This document shows positions 34,621 through 42,955 of a DNA stretch of 61,585 bases, piece after piece. The DNA is taken from assembly GCA_016929595.1 (NCBI GenBank), contig JAFGIN010000038.1, positions 1 through 61,585 of the forward strand. Reading direction: 5' to 3'. The stretch's first letter is position 1. Every line of letters begins with the position of its first letter. The DNA comes from Chitinispirillaceae bacterium. GTDB taxonomy: Bacteria; Fibrobacterota; Chitinivibrionia; Chitinivibrionales; Chitinispirillaceae. The position numbers were made by a program, and so were the translations under genes. The notes under the pieces are model-generated. The model saw nothing but the letters and a program-made list of their open reading frames with translations. It ran no database searches and was not told the origin of the DNA.

Positions 34621-36033
34621 ATGTCATTTTACAATCTTCATCCCGACAGGTTTTTTGATCCTGATTCTGATGTTCGCAACTATGCTGGATCAATTTATGA
34701 TACGATAAAGAATCTTCCGATTATCAGCCCGCATGGTCATGTTGATCCGAAAATTTTTGCGGAAAACAAACCGTTTCCAAACCCCACGGAACTTTTTATC
34801 ATTCCCGATCACTACCTTTTCAGAATGCTCTATTCACAGGGAATCCCCCTAGAATCACTTGGAATTCCACGGATTGATGGAGGTCTTTCGGAATGTGATC
34901 CGAAAAAGATCTGGAAGCTTTTTTCTGAACATTATTACCTGTTTAATGGTACACCAACAGGAGTCTGGCTTGATTATGAATTTAATCAGATATTTGACAT
35001 AAAGGAAAAACCTGATGCATCAAACGCTGAGAGAATTTATGATGAATTGAACGAAAAAATCAATTCTCCGGAATTTCTGCCCCGCACACTTTTTGAGCGT
35101 TTTAATATAGAGGTCCTGGCAACTACCGACACAGCACTTGACACCCTTGACCAGCACAAAGTAATCCGCACTTCCGGCTGGCAGGGGAGAATTATTCCAT
35201 CGTTCAGACCCGATACCCTGACCGATATCAGCAATCCCGACTGGGTTGCAAATATTAAAAAGTTAGGGGATCTTACCAATCGTACAATTCAGAACTACCG
35301 CGATTATATTGATGCGCTCCGTGAACGTCGTCATTACTTTATCCATATGGGTGCGAAGGCTTCCGACCATGGCGTTTTCGAACCATTCACAAAAGAACTG
35401 CCATTGCATGAAGCGGAAGTAATATTTACACGTGCATTAAAACAAACCGCCACCCCTTCGGATGTGCGACTTTTTACTGCACACATGCTTATGCAGATGG
35501 CAGAGATGAGTACTGAAGACGGTCTTGTCATGCAGATCCATCCGGGATGCTTTAGAAACCATAACAAACAGCTTTTTAAGCAGTTCGGGTTCGACAAAGG
35601 AAACGATATACCTGTTGCGACAGAGTATACGTCAAATCTTCAGGAACTGCTTAACCGTTATGGAAACAACACCAATCTGACAATAATACTCTTCACACTT
35701 GATGAGTCAGTCTATTCACGTGAATTAGCGCCTCTGGCCGGGCACTATCCGGCACTGAAACTCGGTCCAGCATGGTGGTTTAATGACAGCATCCAGGGTA
35801 TTACTCGCTATCGTCAACACGTTACCGAAACTACCGGTTTCTACAATACGGTCGGATTTAACGATGATACCCGGGCGTTTGTCTCGATACCGGCACGGCA
35901 TGATGTTGCACGGCGGGTTGATGCAAATTACCTGGCGGGTCTTGTCGCACGACATATTATCAGTATTGATGAGGCGATAGTTATTGCGGAAGATCTGACC
36001 CGGACTCTTGTTAAACGTGCCTATAAACTTTGA
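34621..36033 (+). CDS. uxaC: Glucuronate (uronate) isomerase
   Basis: Isomerises D-glucuronate to D-fructuronate (and galacturonate to tagaturonate), the first intracellular step of uronate breakdown. 470 residues, the usual length. Amidohydrolase-fold features: ISPHGHVDPKIFAEN (metal-binding His pair), VLATTDTALDTLDQHK, IIPSFRPD, FIHMGAKASDHG, MQIHPGCFRNHN, and LKLGPAWWFNDS. Product fructuronate is passed to the uxuB/uxuA products encoded at 46.8-48.7 kb. It sits between the TRAP transporter and the corrinoid cluster, each with its own spacer. Confidence 0.95.
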   Translation: MSFYNLHPDRFFDPDSDVRNYAGSIYDTIKNLPIISPHGHVDPKIFAENKPFPNPTELFIIPDHYLFRMLYSQGIPLESLGIPRIDGGLSECDPKKIWKLFSEHYYLFNGTPTGVWLDYEFNQIFDIKEKPDASNAERIYDELNEKINSPEFLPRTLFERFNIEVLATTDTALDTLDQHKVIRTSGWQGRIIPSFRPDTLTDISNPDWVANIKKLGDLTNRTIQNYRDYIDALRERRHYFIHMGAKASDHGVFEPFTKELPLHEAEVIFTRALKQTATPSDVRLFTAHMLMQMAEMSTEDGLVMQIHPGCFRNHNKQLFKQFGFDKGNDIPVATEYTSNLQELLNRYGNNTNLTIILFTLDESVYSRELAPLAGHYPALKLGPAWWFNDSIQGITRYRQHVTETTGFYNTVGFNDDTRAFVSIPARHDVARRVDANYLAGLVARHIISIDEAIVIAEDLTRTLVKRAYKL

Positions 36034-36202
36034 TCATTGAAAAATAATGATAATGAAAATTATTATTGCAAAATGTTTCTGTGAACACATTAAGAGAAAG
36101 GGCTACTTAGCTTAATTTTCTGACAGAAATATTTTCCCCGTAATATATTTTTTATGGTATGACTGAAAGTCTCTTTTCATTTTGCAGTTAGCGAGGGTTT
36201 AA

Positions 36203-36871
36203 ATGAGTGAACTTATTGAAAAAATTGGTATTTGTGTAGAGCGGGGAAAAGTGAATAAAGCCTCGCCGTTTCCTCCCGATATGAAAGGGCTTGATGGAGC
36301 TGATGAATACACAAAACTTGCTATTGAGGCGAAAACCAGTGCAGATGCAATTTTGCAGGCATGCAATGATGGAATGCAGCGAGTCGGTGAAAAGTTTGGG
36401 AAAAACCTTGTGTTTGTTCCTGAGTTGCTTATGGCTGCAAAGGCTATGCATGCAGTGATGGCTCATCTCAAACCGTTTTTTCAATCCGGTACGGTGAAAA
36501 CAAAAGGGACATTCATTCTTGGCACCGTTGCAGGTGATCTGCATGACATTGGCAAGAATCTGGTCTCTATGGTTATAGAGGGCAACGGATGGAAAGTCAT
36601 CGACCTTGGTGTTGATGTAAAAGCCCCCAGATTTATTCAGAAAATCAGTGAAAACCCTGGATGTGTTGTAGGCTTAAGCGCATTACTGACCACAACCATA
36701 GCAAACATGGCAAATACAATCAAAGAGATAAAAACAACATCTCCAACAACGAAGGTTATCGTTGGTGGAGCACCACTTACAGCCGGCAGTGCACAGGAGA
36801 TGGGGGCTGATGGATACGCCAGGGACCCGCAGGCTGCAGTCGCATTGCTCAATTCTATTGGGGTTAGCTGA
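36203..36871 (+). CDS. Corrinoid (B12)-binding methyl-carrier protein
   Basis: 222 residues of the MtaC/MtbC/MetH-core type. A helical cap domain (about 10-95; MQRVGEKFGKNLVFVPELLMAAKAMHAVM) precedes a Rossmann B12 domain (about 101-222) with the base-off motif D112-L-H-D-I-G (His114 should ligate cobalt), VIDLGVDVKAPRFI, VGLSALLTTTIANM and VGGAPLTAGSAQEMGADGYARD. It acts as methyl shuttle between two methyltransferases. GAGGG precedes ATG. Its stop overlaps the next start (TGATG), and three genes are so coupled. No cobalamin riboswitch is apparent in the 170-bp leader. Confidence 0.92.
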   Translation: MSELIEKIGICVERGKVNKASPFPPDMKGLDGADEYTKLAIEAKTSADAILQACNDGMQRVGEKFGKNLVFVPELLMAAKAMHAVMAHLKPFFQSGTVKTKGTFILGTVAGDLHDIGKNLVSMVIEGNGWKVIDLGVDVKAPRFIQKISENPGCVVGLSALLTTTIANMANTIKEIKTTSPTTKVIVGGAPLTAGSAQEMGADGYARDPQAAVALLNSIGVS

Positions 36872-37752
36872 TGAAATCATTGCTCAAAGTATTGGATACC
36901 GGTAAGATACTCATTTCTGATGGGGCCTGGGGCACGTTACTTCAGGGACGTGGGCTTCAACCGGGTGAGTGTCCGGAATTGTGGAACATTTCCCACCGTA
37001 CAGATGTGTTGTCGATTGCCCGAAGCTATGTCGATGCAGGTGCTGATATCATTCTTACCAACAGTTTTGGCGGAAGCCCATCAAAGCTCAAACACTATGA
37101 ACTCGACGATCGTACTGCAGAGATTAACCAGGCAGCAGCGGCAATCTCAAGAGAAGCTTCCGGTGAAAAAGGATTTGTACTTGGATCTATGGGACCTACC
37201 GGTGTCATTCTTATGATGGGTGAAGTTCCAGAAGAAACACTTTACGAGGGATTCTGTATCCAGGCAAAGGCTCTTGAGAAAGGTGGGGTTGATGGCCTCT
37301 GTATAGAAACAATGTCCGCCCTGGATGAAGCCTGCCTTGCTGTCCGCGCTGTAAAAGAGTCAACATCTCTTGAAATCGCATGTACGTTTACCTTTGAAAG
37401 AACTGTTTCCGGTGATTTCCGGACTATGATGGGAGTATCCCCTTCGGAAATTGTCGGTGCGCTTATCGAAGCCGGAGCTGATATCATAGGAACAAATTGT
37501 GGCAATGGTTTTGACGGGATGATTGACATCGTTAAGGAGATCCGGCAGATAGATTCGAAGATCCCGGTTCTGGTTCATGCTAATGCGGGAAAACCAGTCG
37601 TACAGGATGGAAAAACAGTATTTCCGGAAACGCCGGAGATGATGGCAGCTAAAGTTGATAAACTCATTCATGTTGGTGCCAACATAATCGGTGGATGCTG
37701 CGGAACTACTCCTGACCATATCCGCGCACTGACAAAAGCGATAGTGCACTGA
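36871..37752 (+). CDS. Homocysteine S-methyltransferase-like protein (MetH homocysteine-domain type)
   Basis: 293 residues of the zinc homocysteine methyltransferase barrel, as in the first MetH module and betaine-homocysteine methyltransferase. ISDGAWGTLLQGRGLQPGECPE, LTNSFGGSP, and the zinc ligands Cys210 (IGTNCGNG), Cys276 and Cys277 (GGCCGTTPDHI). It should take a methyl group from the corrinoid protein encoded just upstream and give methionine. It is stand-alone: no methyl-THF-binding, B12 or activation module is fused. Start and stop overlap both neighbours by TGATG. Confidence 0.9.
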   Translation: MKSLLKVLDTGKILISDGAWGTLLQGRGLQPGECPELWNISHRTDVLSIARSYVDAGADIILTNSFGGSPSKLKHYELDDRTAEINQAAAAISREASGEKGFVLGSMGPTGVILMMGEVPEETLYEGFCIQAKALEKGGVDGLCIETMSALDEACLAVRAVKESTSLEIACTFTFERTVSGDFRTMMGVSPSEIVGALIEAGADIIGTNCGNGFDGMIDIVKEIRQIDSKIPVLVHANAGKPVVQDGKTVFPETPEMMAAKVDKLIHVGANIIGGCCGTTPDHIRALTKAIVH

Positions 37753-38495
37753 TGAAGTTCAATTTTCCGATTACAGAACTTGAAAGCGATACCTTTCTCA
37801 TTCAGCCGGATTCATCAGTCATCGATTTATCCATCGATGAAATAGCTGAAGAATCAGGGTATGAACGTGGAATGATTCCCGATTATTTCAGAGATATTAT
37901 TGCTGAATCTATTGCGCAATGTAGATCAATCTCCAGGCCGGTATGTGGATACCGCATTCTGTCAGTAAATAAGGAGCATTCCAGTCCGGAAAGCATCGCG
38001 ATTGGAGATATCCGCTTTAATTGTCAAAAGATTGTGAAAGCCCGCCTGAATAACGCCGACCAGGTCGCTATCTTTTCGTGTACTATCGGTTCTGAAATGG
38101 AAACGTACGCAAGCCGATGCTTTGAAGAGGGTGATGCGGTAAAAGGCCACTTTGCAGATGTTATAGCATCAGCAGCGGTAGAATTTTTAACAGATCTCCT
38201 GCACAACCACATTGCTGAATCCATACTAACGCAACAGCTCAATGTCACCAATCGTTTCAGTCCGGGATATTGCGGGTGGCCGGTATCGGAACAGAAAACA
38301 CTATTCTCCTTTTTTCCTAATGACTTTTGTGGTATAAAAGTCACCGATTCATCACTGATGCTCCCTAAAAAATCAACCAGTGGAATCATTGGAATCGGAT
38401 CATCAGTTAAACGGGAACCGTACACCTGTAACCGATGTTCACAGAAAGAGTGTACGTACCGGATGTATAGGGCGAGCAGGAGCGGTGGGCGGTAA
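37752..38495 (+). CDS. MetH activation-domain-like protein
   Basis: 247 residues resembling the reactivation module of B12-dependent methionine synthase, which uses S-adenosylmethionine to remethylate oxidised cob(II)alamin. RFSPGYCGWPVSEQKTLF (about 168-185) matches the MetH R-x-x-P-G-Y motif; GIKVTDSSLMLPKKSTSGIIG follows. The first half has AIFSCTIGSEMETYA and GHFADVIASAAVEFLTD, shared with stand-alone relatives. It ends with a C-x2-C-x4-C motif (C226, C229, C234) that might bind a metal or cluster, which MetH lacks. It serves as a possible alternative to RamA-type ATP activators. The stop codon begins a heptamer array. Confidence 0.82.
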   Translation: MKFNFPITELESDTFLIQPDSSVIDLSIDEIAEESGYERGMIPDYFRDIIAESIAQCRSISRPVCGYRILSVNKEHSSPESIAIGDIRFNCQKIVKARLNNADQVAIFSCTIGSEMETYASRCFEEGDAVKGHFADVIASAAVEFLTDLLHNHIAESILTQQLNVTNRFSPGYCGWPVSEQKTLFSFFPNDFCGIKVTDSSLMLPKKSTSGIIGIGSSVKREPYTCNRCSQKECTYRMYRASRSGGR

Positions 38496-38580
38496 ATAAA
38501 TGAATTATAAATAAATGAATTATAAATTATAAATTATAAATGATAAATGATAAATGATAGAGGATAGAGGATAGAGGTTA
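38493..38580 (+). repeat. Stop-codon heptamer array (TAAATGA/TAAATTA/TAGAGGA)
   Basis: It starts exactly with the TAA stop of the activation-domain gene. Two 15-bp units are followed by seven-base units TAAATTA, TAAATGA and TAGAGGA. Here the leading triplet of units is TAA or TAG instead of TGA, yet is still a stop codon on the coding strand. Confidence 0.9.
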
Positions 38581-38639
38581 GCTTGGATGTGCTATTAACG
38601 GTCTTATAATTATCGGCAGCACCTTTTTCGATGGGTATT

Positions 38640-38730
38640 TATCGGGGTCGCTGTCGGTATCGGGATCGATTCTCAATTATTGTGTCTTTCGATACCGATT
38701 CCGAAATGAAAATCTGTGCATTGTATTATT
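38640..38730. repeat. Dispersed hairpin repeat, copy B (CGATACC/GGTATCG type)
   Basis: ATCGGGGTCGCTGTCGGTAT leads to a CTCAATTATTGTGTCT loop region and then CGATACCGATTCCGA with tail GTGCATTGTATTATT. Same arrangement and sequence as 14641-14751 with fewer CGATAC units. Arms are complementary. Confidence 0.8.
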
Positions 38731-38855
38731 AAACAGATAATAATGCGCTAGAAGACAGAGGAACGTCCGGACGATCCGATTAGCTATTGGCTTTATATTA
38801 ACAGCAGACAACAAACTGACAATTGTATGGAAATGTCAATACAAGAAAGGTATAT

Positions 38856-39881
38856 ATGACTGATAAACAATGGGAACTGCTTAAAAGAGTGGTCAATGGT
38901 GAAACGATTAGCCCGCTTCCGGTCGGTTTTATCGTGGATTGTCCCTGGCTGCCAAACTGGTATGGATGTTCTATCCTGGATTATTTTACCAATGATGAAC
39001 TTTGGCTTTCTGCAAATTTAAAGGCGATGAACGATTTTCCTGATGTCATGTTTCTCCCGGGTTTCTGGTCTGAATATGGCATGTGTACAGAACCATCAGC
39101 ATTTGGCGCCCGCTGCTCCTTTCCGGCAAATGAGTTTCCACATGCACACCGGGTGATCAGTTCTGCTGATGAAATCAATTCTGTTGAAGTACCAAACCCT
39201 GCTACCGATGGATTACTTCCATTTGTACTGAATCGTCTGAAACTTGCTCAACCAAAAATTGAAGCGGCAGGGCACAAGATCCGTTTCGCAGTTGCACGCG
39301 GACCGCTCAATATTGCAAGCTATCTTATGGGATCAACGGAACTCCTGACCACCATGATGATGGAGCCTGACAAAGTCCATACGTTCATGAAGACAATAAC
39401 AACATTTCTCAAGAACTGGTTAAACCTTCAGCGTGAGACGTTTCCATCAATTGATGGTATCCTTCTATTGGATGATATCATTGGTTTCCTCGGTGAAGAC
39501 GAGTTCCGTACTTTTGGTCTCCCCTATTTCAAAGAACTCTTTGACCCGTCAGTACAGATCCGTTTTTTACACAATGATGCGCCCTGCAGCACCTCGGCGC
39601 CATTGCTGCCGAAGATGAATGTAAACCTATTTAACATGGGATTTGATGTCTCGCTCAAAAACCTCAAAGAGATTACTCATAATAAGGTTACGCTACTTGG
39701 AAATCTTCCTCCCCGTGATGTGCTTGCAAAGGGCGACGCCATCGATATAAAAGAAAAAACAATCAACATGCTCGCAACACTTGAGGATAAAAGCAGAATC
39801 ATAGTATCATGCGGTGGTGGAATGCCTCCCGGAGTAACATCAGAGAGTATTAATCTGTTTGTTAAAACTGTACAAGGTTAA
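38856..39881 (+). CDS. UroD-fold methyltransferase-like protein
   Basis: About 341 residues of the uroporphyrinogen decarboxylase superfamily, in the branch that includes methyltransferases MtaA, MtbA and CmuA rather than haem-pathway HemE. ILLLDDIIGFLGEDEF, LPYFKELFD, IRFLHNDAPC (His239 of the metal-type motif), LLGNLPPRDVLAKGD and IVSCGGGMPPGVTSESI. The usual H-x-C zinc motif reads H-N-D here, with the downstream Cys kept (about 319). It likely moves methyl groups onto or off the neighbouring corrinoid protein; the donor is unknown. ATG 38856 with AAAGG upstream is preferred to 38823. A 360-bp gap with repeats separates it from the trio. Confidence 0.82.
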   Translation: MTDKQWELLKRVVNGETISPLPVGFIVDCPWLPNWYGCSILDYFTNDELWLSANLKAMNDFPDVMFLPGFWSEYGMCTEPSAFGARCSFPANEFPHAHRVISSADEINSVEVPNPATDGLLPFVLNRLKLAQPKIEAAGHKIRFAVARGPLNIASYLMGSTELLTTMMMEPDKVHTFMKTITTFLKNWLNLQRETFPSIDGILLLDDIIGFLGEDEFRTFGLPYFKELFDPSVQIRFLHNDAPCSTSAPLLPKMNVNLFNMGFDVSLKNLKEITHNKVTLLGNLPPRDVLAKGDAIDIKEKTINMLATLEDKSRIIVSCGGGMPPGVTSESINLFVKTVQG

Positions 39882-39899
39882 CATTAAACAATCTGAACA

Positions 39900-40191
39900 A
39901 GTGAGGCACGTGTCCTCAGGGGCCGTGCCATATTGAATTGCTCTTCCCGTACCATAGTCCCAGATCGCAAAATCGTAGGAGTAATTTATTGAAACAGGGA
40001 CAGGATCTGACTTAATGCCAACAACAACCAACACCACAGGAATCCTGGTTTTATAGGCATTACTGCAAAGACAGTATTCTTTTCCAACTTTTCAGCAAGA
40101 TTGGTTTTAATTATTATTTTAGTAGAGCATCCCGAAATGACTAAAACTAAACATAAAAAAATATTGTTGATGTCGTACCCTTTGTTTTCAT
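39900..40191 (-). pseudogene. Frameshifted lipoprotein gene remnant
   Basis: From ATG 40191 on the minus strand a start (MKTKGTTSTIFF) shifts frame at a run of seven T bases (A on plus strand, near 40155) into CLVLVISGCSTKIIIKTN, a clear lipoprotein signal with lipobox ISGC. A second shift near 40040 leads into VVLVVVGIKSDPVPVSINYSYDFAIWDYGTG, then the frame runs into the end of the UroD-like gene. Intact in pieces only. Either a decayed gene or two sequence errors. Confidence 0.45.
39904..39929 (+). terminator. Possible terminator hairpin after the UroD-like gene
   Basis: GGCACG and CGTGCC stems flank a 13-nt loop about 25 bp after the stop. No T-run. Weak support. Confidence 0.35.
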
Positions 40192-40200
40192 AAAATAACG

Positions 40201-40938
40201 TTATATTTTCCTATTCATCAAATATAGTATCTGGCCCTTTTTAGTAACCGGAATAATAATTTCACGATAGAACTGTACGATAACATCAGGATCGATTACC
40301 CTGCGTATGGAGCGGTTAACAGTTGCTTGCGTTGCTATGGTTTTTTCCCGTATTCTTTCGATAATTCTCTCTTCAACTTCTTTACGAGTGAGTTTCTCCA
40401 TCAGACCTGCTTCATCCTGTGTCGTGATCAGTTTTCCAAAGCCTTGAGGGTCAGCAGTGTATTTTGACTCTGCAGCATAGAGACTGCCAAAGTGGATACG
40501 GCGGGAAATTGCCTGAAGAGCATAGACATCTTCTTCAACACTTGAGCCGTGTTGCCCGTCATCACCGGGAGCACAGAAATGAGGGACCATCCTGATATAT
40601 CCATTCTTAATCTCAGAAGTGAGATTTACAACATTGCAATCTTCAAGAAGCACCCCCCTGTCATCGATTATAGCCTTTATGCGCGGGGTTGAAACGCTAT
40701 TTACAAATGGGCGTTCTTCAGGAATACAGTACTTTCCGAACATCGTATCCATCTGCTCCTGAAACCGTAGTCTCAGTTCGAGAAGACTGTGGTTTCCAGC
40801 ACCCCTAAAACCGCTTTTGCCTGCCTCGTACGTTATCAGGTTCGCAGCATACTGTGCACGATCGATGAGCTTGAAAACGATGGTTTCTTCATAGCTTTCC
40901 AATGTTTGTGAAATTACGGATAGATTCGTCAGGTCCAT
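40201..40938 (-). CDS. Yeast-type (AroQ, eukaryote-like) chorismate mutase
   Basis: Converts chorismate to prephenate for Phe and Tyr synthesis. 245 residues, matching the all-helical yeast/plant AroQ form rather than the 90-residue bacterial one. Parallels: ESYEETIVFKLIDRAQYAANLITYE (yeast DSIIFKFIERSHF-like), a REYFP-type segment near ERPFV, CAPGDDGQHGSSVEEDVYALQAISRRIHFGSLYAAESKY, and the C-terminal EERIIERIREKT...VIDPDVIVQFYREIIIPVTKKGQILYL. The regulatory insert of the yeast enzyme may be partly kept. Monocistronic on the minus strand. Confidence 0.85.
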   Translation of the reverse strand: MDLTNLSVISQTLESYEETIVFKLIDRAQYAANLITYEAGKSGFRGAGNHSLLELRLRFQEQMDTMFGKYCIPEERPFVNSVSTPRIKAIIDDRGVLLEDCNVVNLTSEIKNGYIRMVPHFCAPGDDGQHGSSVEEDVYALQAISRRIHFGSLYAAESKYTADPQGFGKLITTQDEAGLMEKLTRKEVEERIIERIREKTIATQATVNRSIRRVIDPDVIVQFYREIIIPVTKKGQILYLMNRKI

Positions 40939-41103
40939 TAGATCCCCATTGAAAAATTGTAACTATTCAGGTCCTCCCGCAATGCGATAGGATGGGTGGC
41001 CGCAGCACAGCAAAACGCTTATGTTTTTGCCGCAATCGGAAGCACACGTTCGCCCCGTAAATATTAATGTCAATCTACCTGAACAGTAATAAAATACCTT
41101 CAA

Positions 41104-41265
41104 TATCTGTTCAAAATGTCTTTCCCGACTATTATTCTCCCGAGTACGGGATCCCGCTTTTTGCGGGATGAGCGAGACTCGAGATATTTGTAAAAAGACC
41201 GCTCGTTCCAATACCTACCTCGGGACGAAGTATGGGCAGTCTTTTTCAGTTTTTTTGAACAGATA
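41104..41265. mobile_element. Inverted-repeat-bounded non-coding element
   Basis: TATCTGTTCAAAA (41104-41116) and its exact complement (41253-41265) flank about 160 bp. Inside are CCCGC-TTTTT-GCGGG (a strong hairpin) and AAAAAGAC/GTCTTTTT arms with an inner CGTTCC/GGGACG stem. No ORF. It may be a MITE or a large structured terminator after an unknown transcript. The rest of 40939-41399 has no recognised gene. Confidence 0.5.
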
Positions 41266-41399
41266 CTAATTAATCTAATCATTTATTGTACCATCAGGCA
41301 AGGAGTTCTGTTATAGAACGTTTTTTAACTCTTAATTAAACTCCGACCAGACATTTTTCCGGATTTTCTGTTGAACCCTGGGAAGAGCTGATAGAAGCA

Positions 41400-42293
41400 T
41401 CAATTCAGTCCCCTCAGGTCCAGAATGGCTCTCAACTGACTCTCCTCCATCGGTGGATCGAAAATTGCCCTTAAATAAATATCTTCACCGATTTGCCAGC
41501 ATCTCACATCAAATGGTGCAAACTCAAAACCGGGAAATTGTATCGTAATGTTCTGATCGGATTGCGCCTCCATTGAACCGGATAATTTCATAATACAACC
41601 ACCTCTGGAGATATTCTCCAGATTCACATCAGCAACAATATCATTACGCCTGACCTTTACCGGTAACTGTACGAAATATCGTTTGTATTTGCGTCGGTTT
41701 ATATCAAAGGACAGTATATTAAATCCATTAATAGAAACCGAACGCAGTGCATCAGTGGATTTTGCTTCCTGAATTAACGCCAGGGCCTGCTCCTCAAGCT
41801 GTCCTGTCATTCCACCAATCTGTAAAGCTTCAAAAATTCTCTTTACGTCCGGATTACCATGAATTTCACTCTCAAGCGTCTTTTTCATATCCAATAAAAT
41901 GTTACTGCTTGACACAATAGTTTCATCCAGTGTGGTAAATAAAAGATACGTGATTATTGAAGGAATACCGGGAGTGTGTGGAATATCAACAAGAAAATTA
42001 TCCCGCTCCGATTGGAAATCAGGTGTCCAGCCCTCCCTGCACACTACAGTAATCGATTTCATCGAGGTACCCGTAGTGATACTTTCAATCTGCAGAATAG
42101 TACGCAGCTTCTCATCTGGAAATGCTGGATGCGTGAACGAGTCGCTGACTACCCCTGCAATTGTCTGATGCATTTTCCGGATCTTATCTAAAATAGCTGT
42201 AAACACCGGGATTTCAAGATGCGTATATCGTAAGTAAATAATAAGGAGATTATTACACTTCACATTTTCAGCCCGGGTAAATGTAAAATCCAT
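41400..42293 (-). CDS. PilZ-domain protein with unknown N-terminal region
   Basis: 297 residues. The C-terminal third (about 195-295) is a PilZ domain: RRKYKRYFVQLPVKV at its front gives the RxxxR c-di-GMP contact (KYKRY), followed by LENISRGGCIMKL (the D/NxSxxG motif, N-I-S-R-G-G here). It probably binds cyclic-di-GMP. The N-terminal 190 residues are not recognised; they look alpha/beta and could be a receiver- or sensor-like region. AGGAG sits seven bases before the start. Monocistronic. Confidence 0.78.
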   Translation of the reverse strand: MDFTFTRAENVKCNNLLIIYLRYTHLEIPVFTAILDKIRKMHQTIAGVVSDSFTHPAFPDEKLRTILQIESITTGTSMKSITVVCREGWTPDFQSERDNFLVDIPHTPGIPSIITYLLFTTLDETIVSSSNILLDMKKTLESEIHGNPDVKRIFEALQIGGMTGQLEEQALALIQEAKSTDALRSVSINGFNILSFDINRRKYKRYFVQLPVKVRRNDIVADVNLENISRGGCIMKLSGSMEAQSDQNITIQFPGFEFAPFDVRCWQIGEDIYLRAIFDPPMEESQLRAILDLRGLN

Positions 42294-42486
42294 TTTCCTA
42301 CTCCTTTATTCTAAACTATTTTATGCTTCAAGTGCTTGATATTTTTAGTTCTTATTATACATTTTATTGTTAAAAAGAACACCACTTTTATTGTTGTCTA
42401 TATTATATAGTTATTCATTCCCAGCTCAGGTGACTACTTAATTCCGGATGCGTTGTAAATATTGATTTTTGCTTTATTTATTTGAA

Positions 42487-42678
42487 TTATTTCTTCTTTT
42501 TTTCCACTTTACCCTGCCGTTTATTACCATTCATACCAGCAGGATCGGGTAGAAAACCCGACCCTGCGTTTAGACATAACCTCTTCGGGGTAGAGGGAAT
42601 TTTCAGATATAATGTATGAAGCTTTGAATTCTTACACAGATTTATTATCATCCGGAAATCTAATCTGATATTTTCCAT
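42487..42678 (-). CDS. Possible small protein with strong ribosome site
   Basis: 63 codons starting MENIRLDFRMIINLCK behind AAGAGGAG, six bases before ATG, which is better than chance shadow ORFs. The second half reads through a GGATCGGGT/ACCCGACCC hairpin (42541-42563) and ends in lysines, so it may be a truncated gene running into a repeat or terminator. Not recognised. Confidence 0.25.
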   Translation of the reverse strand: MENIRLDFRMIINLCKNSKLHTLYLKIPSTPKRLCLNAGSGFLPDPAGMNGNKRQGKVEKKKK

Positions 42679-42955
42679 AACACTCCTCTTAAAATCTTAA
42701 AATTTCTCTTCAGAAAACAACATAATCATTGTGCTAAGGTCCGGACGTGGATTGAGTGCTTAATTTACTTCAGTAAAACCGGTTGGGATTCTTTTGTATA
42801 CCGCATCTTTTATAAAAATCGGTTATCTCATCCTCACTTCTGCTTTTGCAGTCCAAAAAAATAGTAGAATTGTACCGCCTACAAAAAAAATACACAAATG
42901 TGATCACCGTCACATATTTTTCTTGTTTTTAAAGGCGAAAAATGTACAGTCTCTA

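Noticed and set aside
36034-36202. Cobalamin or SAM riboswitch before the corrinoid operon
   Set aside because: The 170-bp leader is AT-rich and I could not find the conserved B12-box or SAM-aptamer core sequences; it is also short for a cobalamin riboswitch.
38856-39881. Haem-pathway uroporphyrinogen decarboxylase (HemE)
   Set aside because: No other haem genes nearby, the HNDAPC and SCGGGMPPG motifs point to the methyltransferase branch, and the context is corrinoid methyl transfer.
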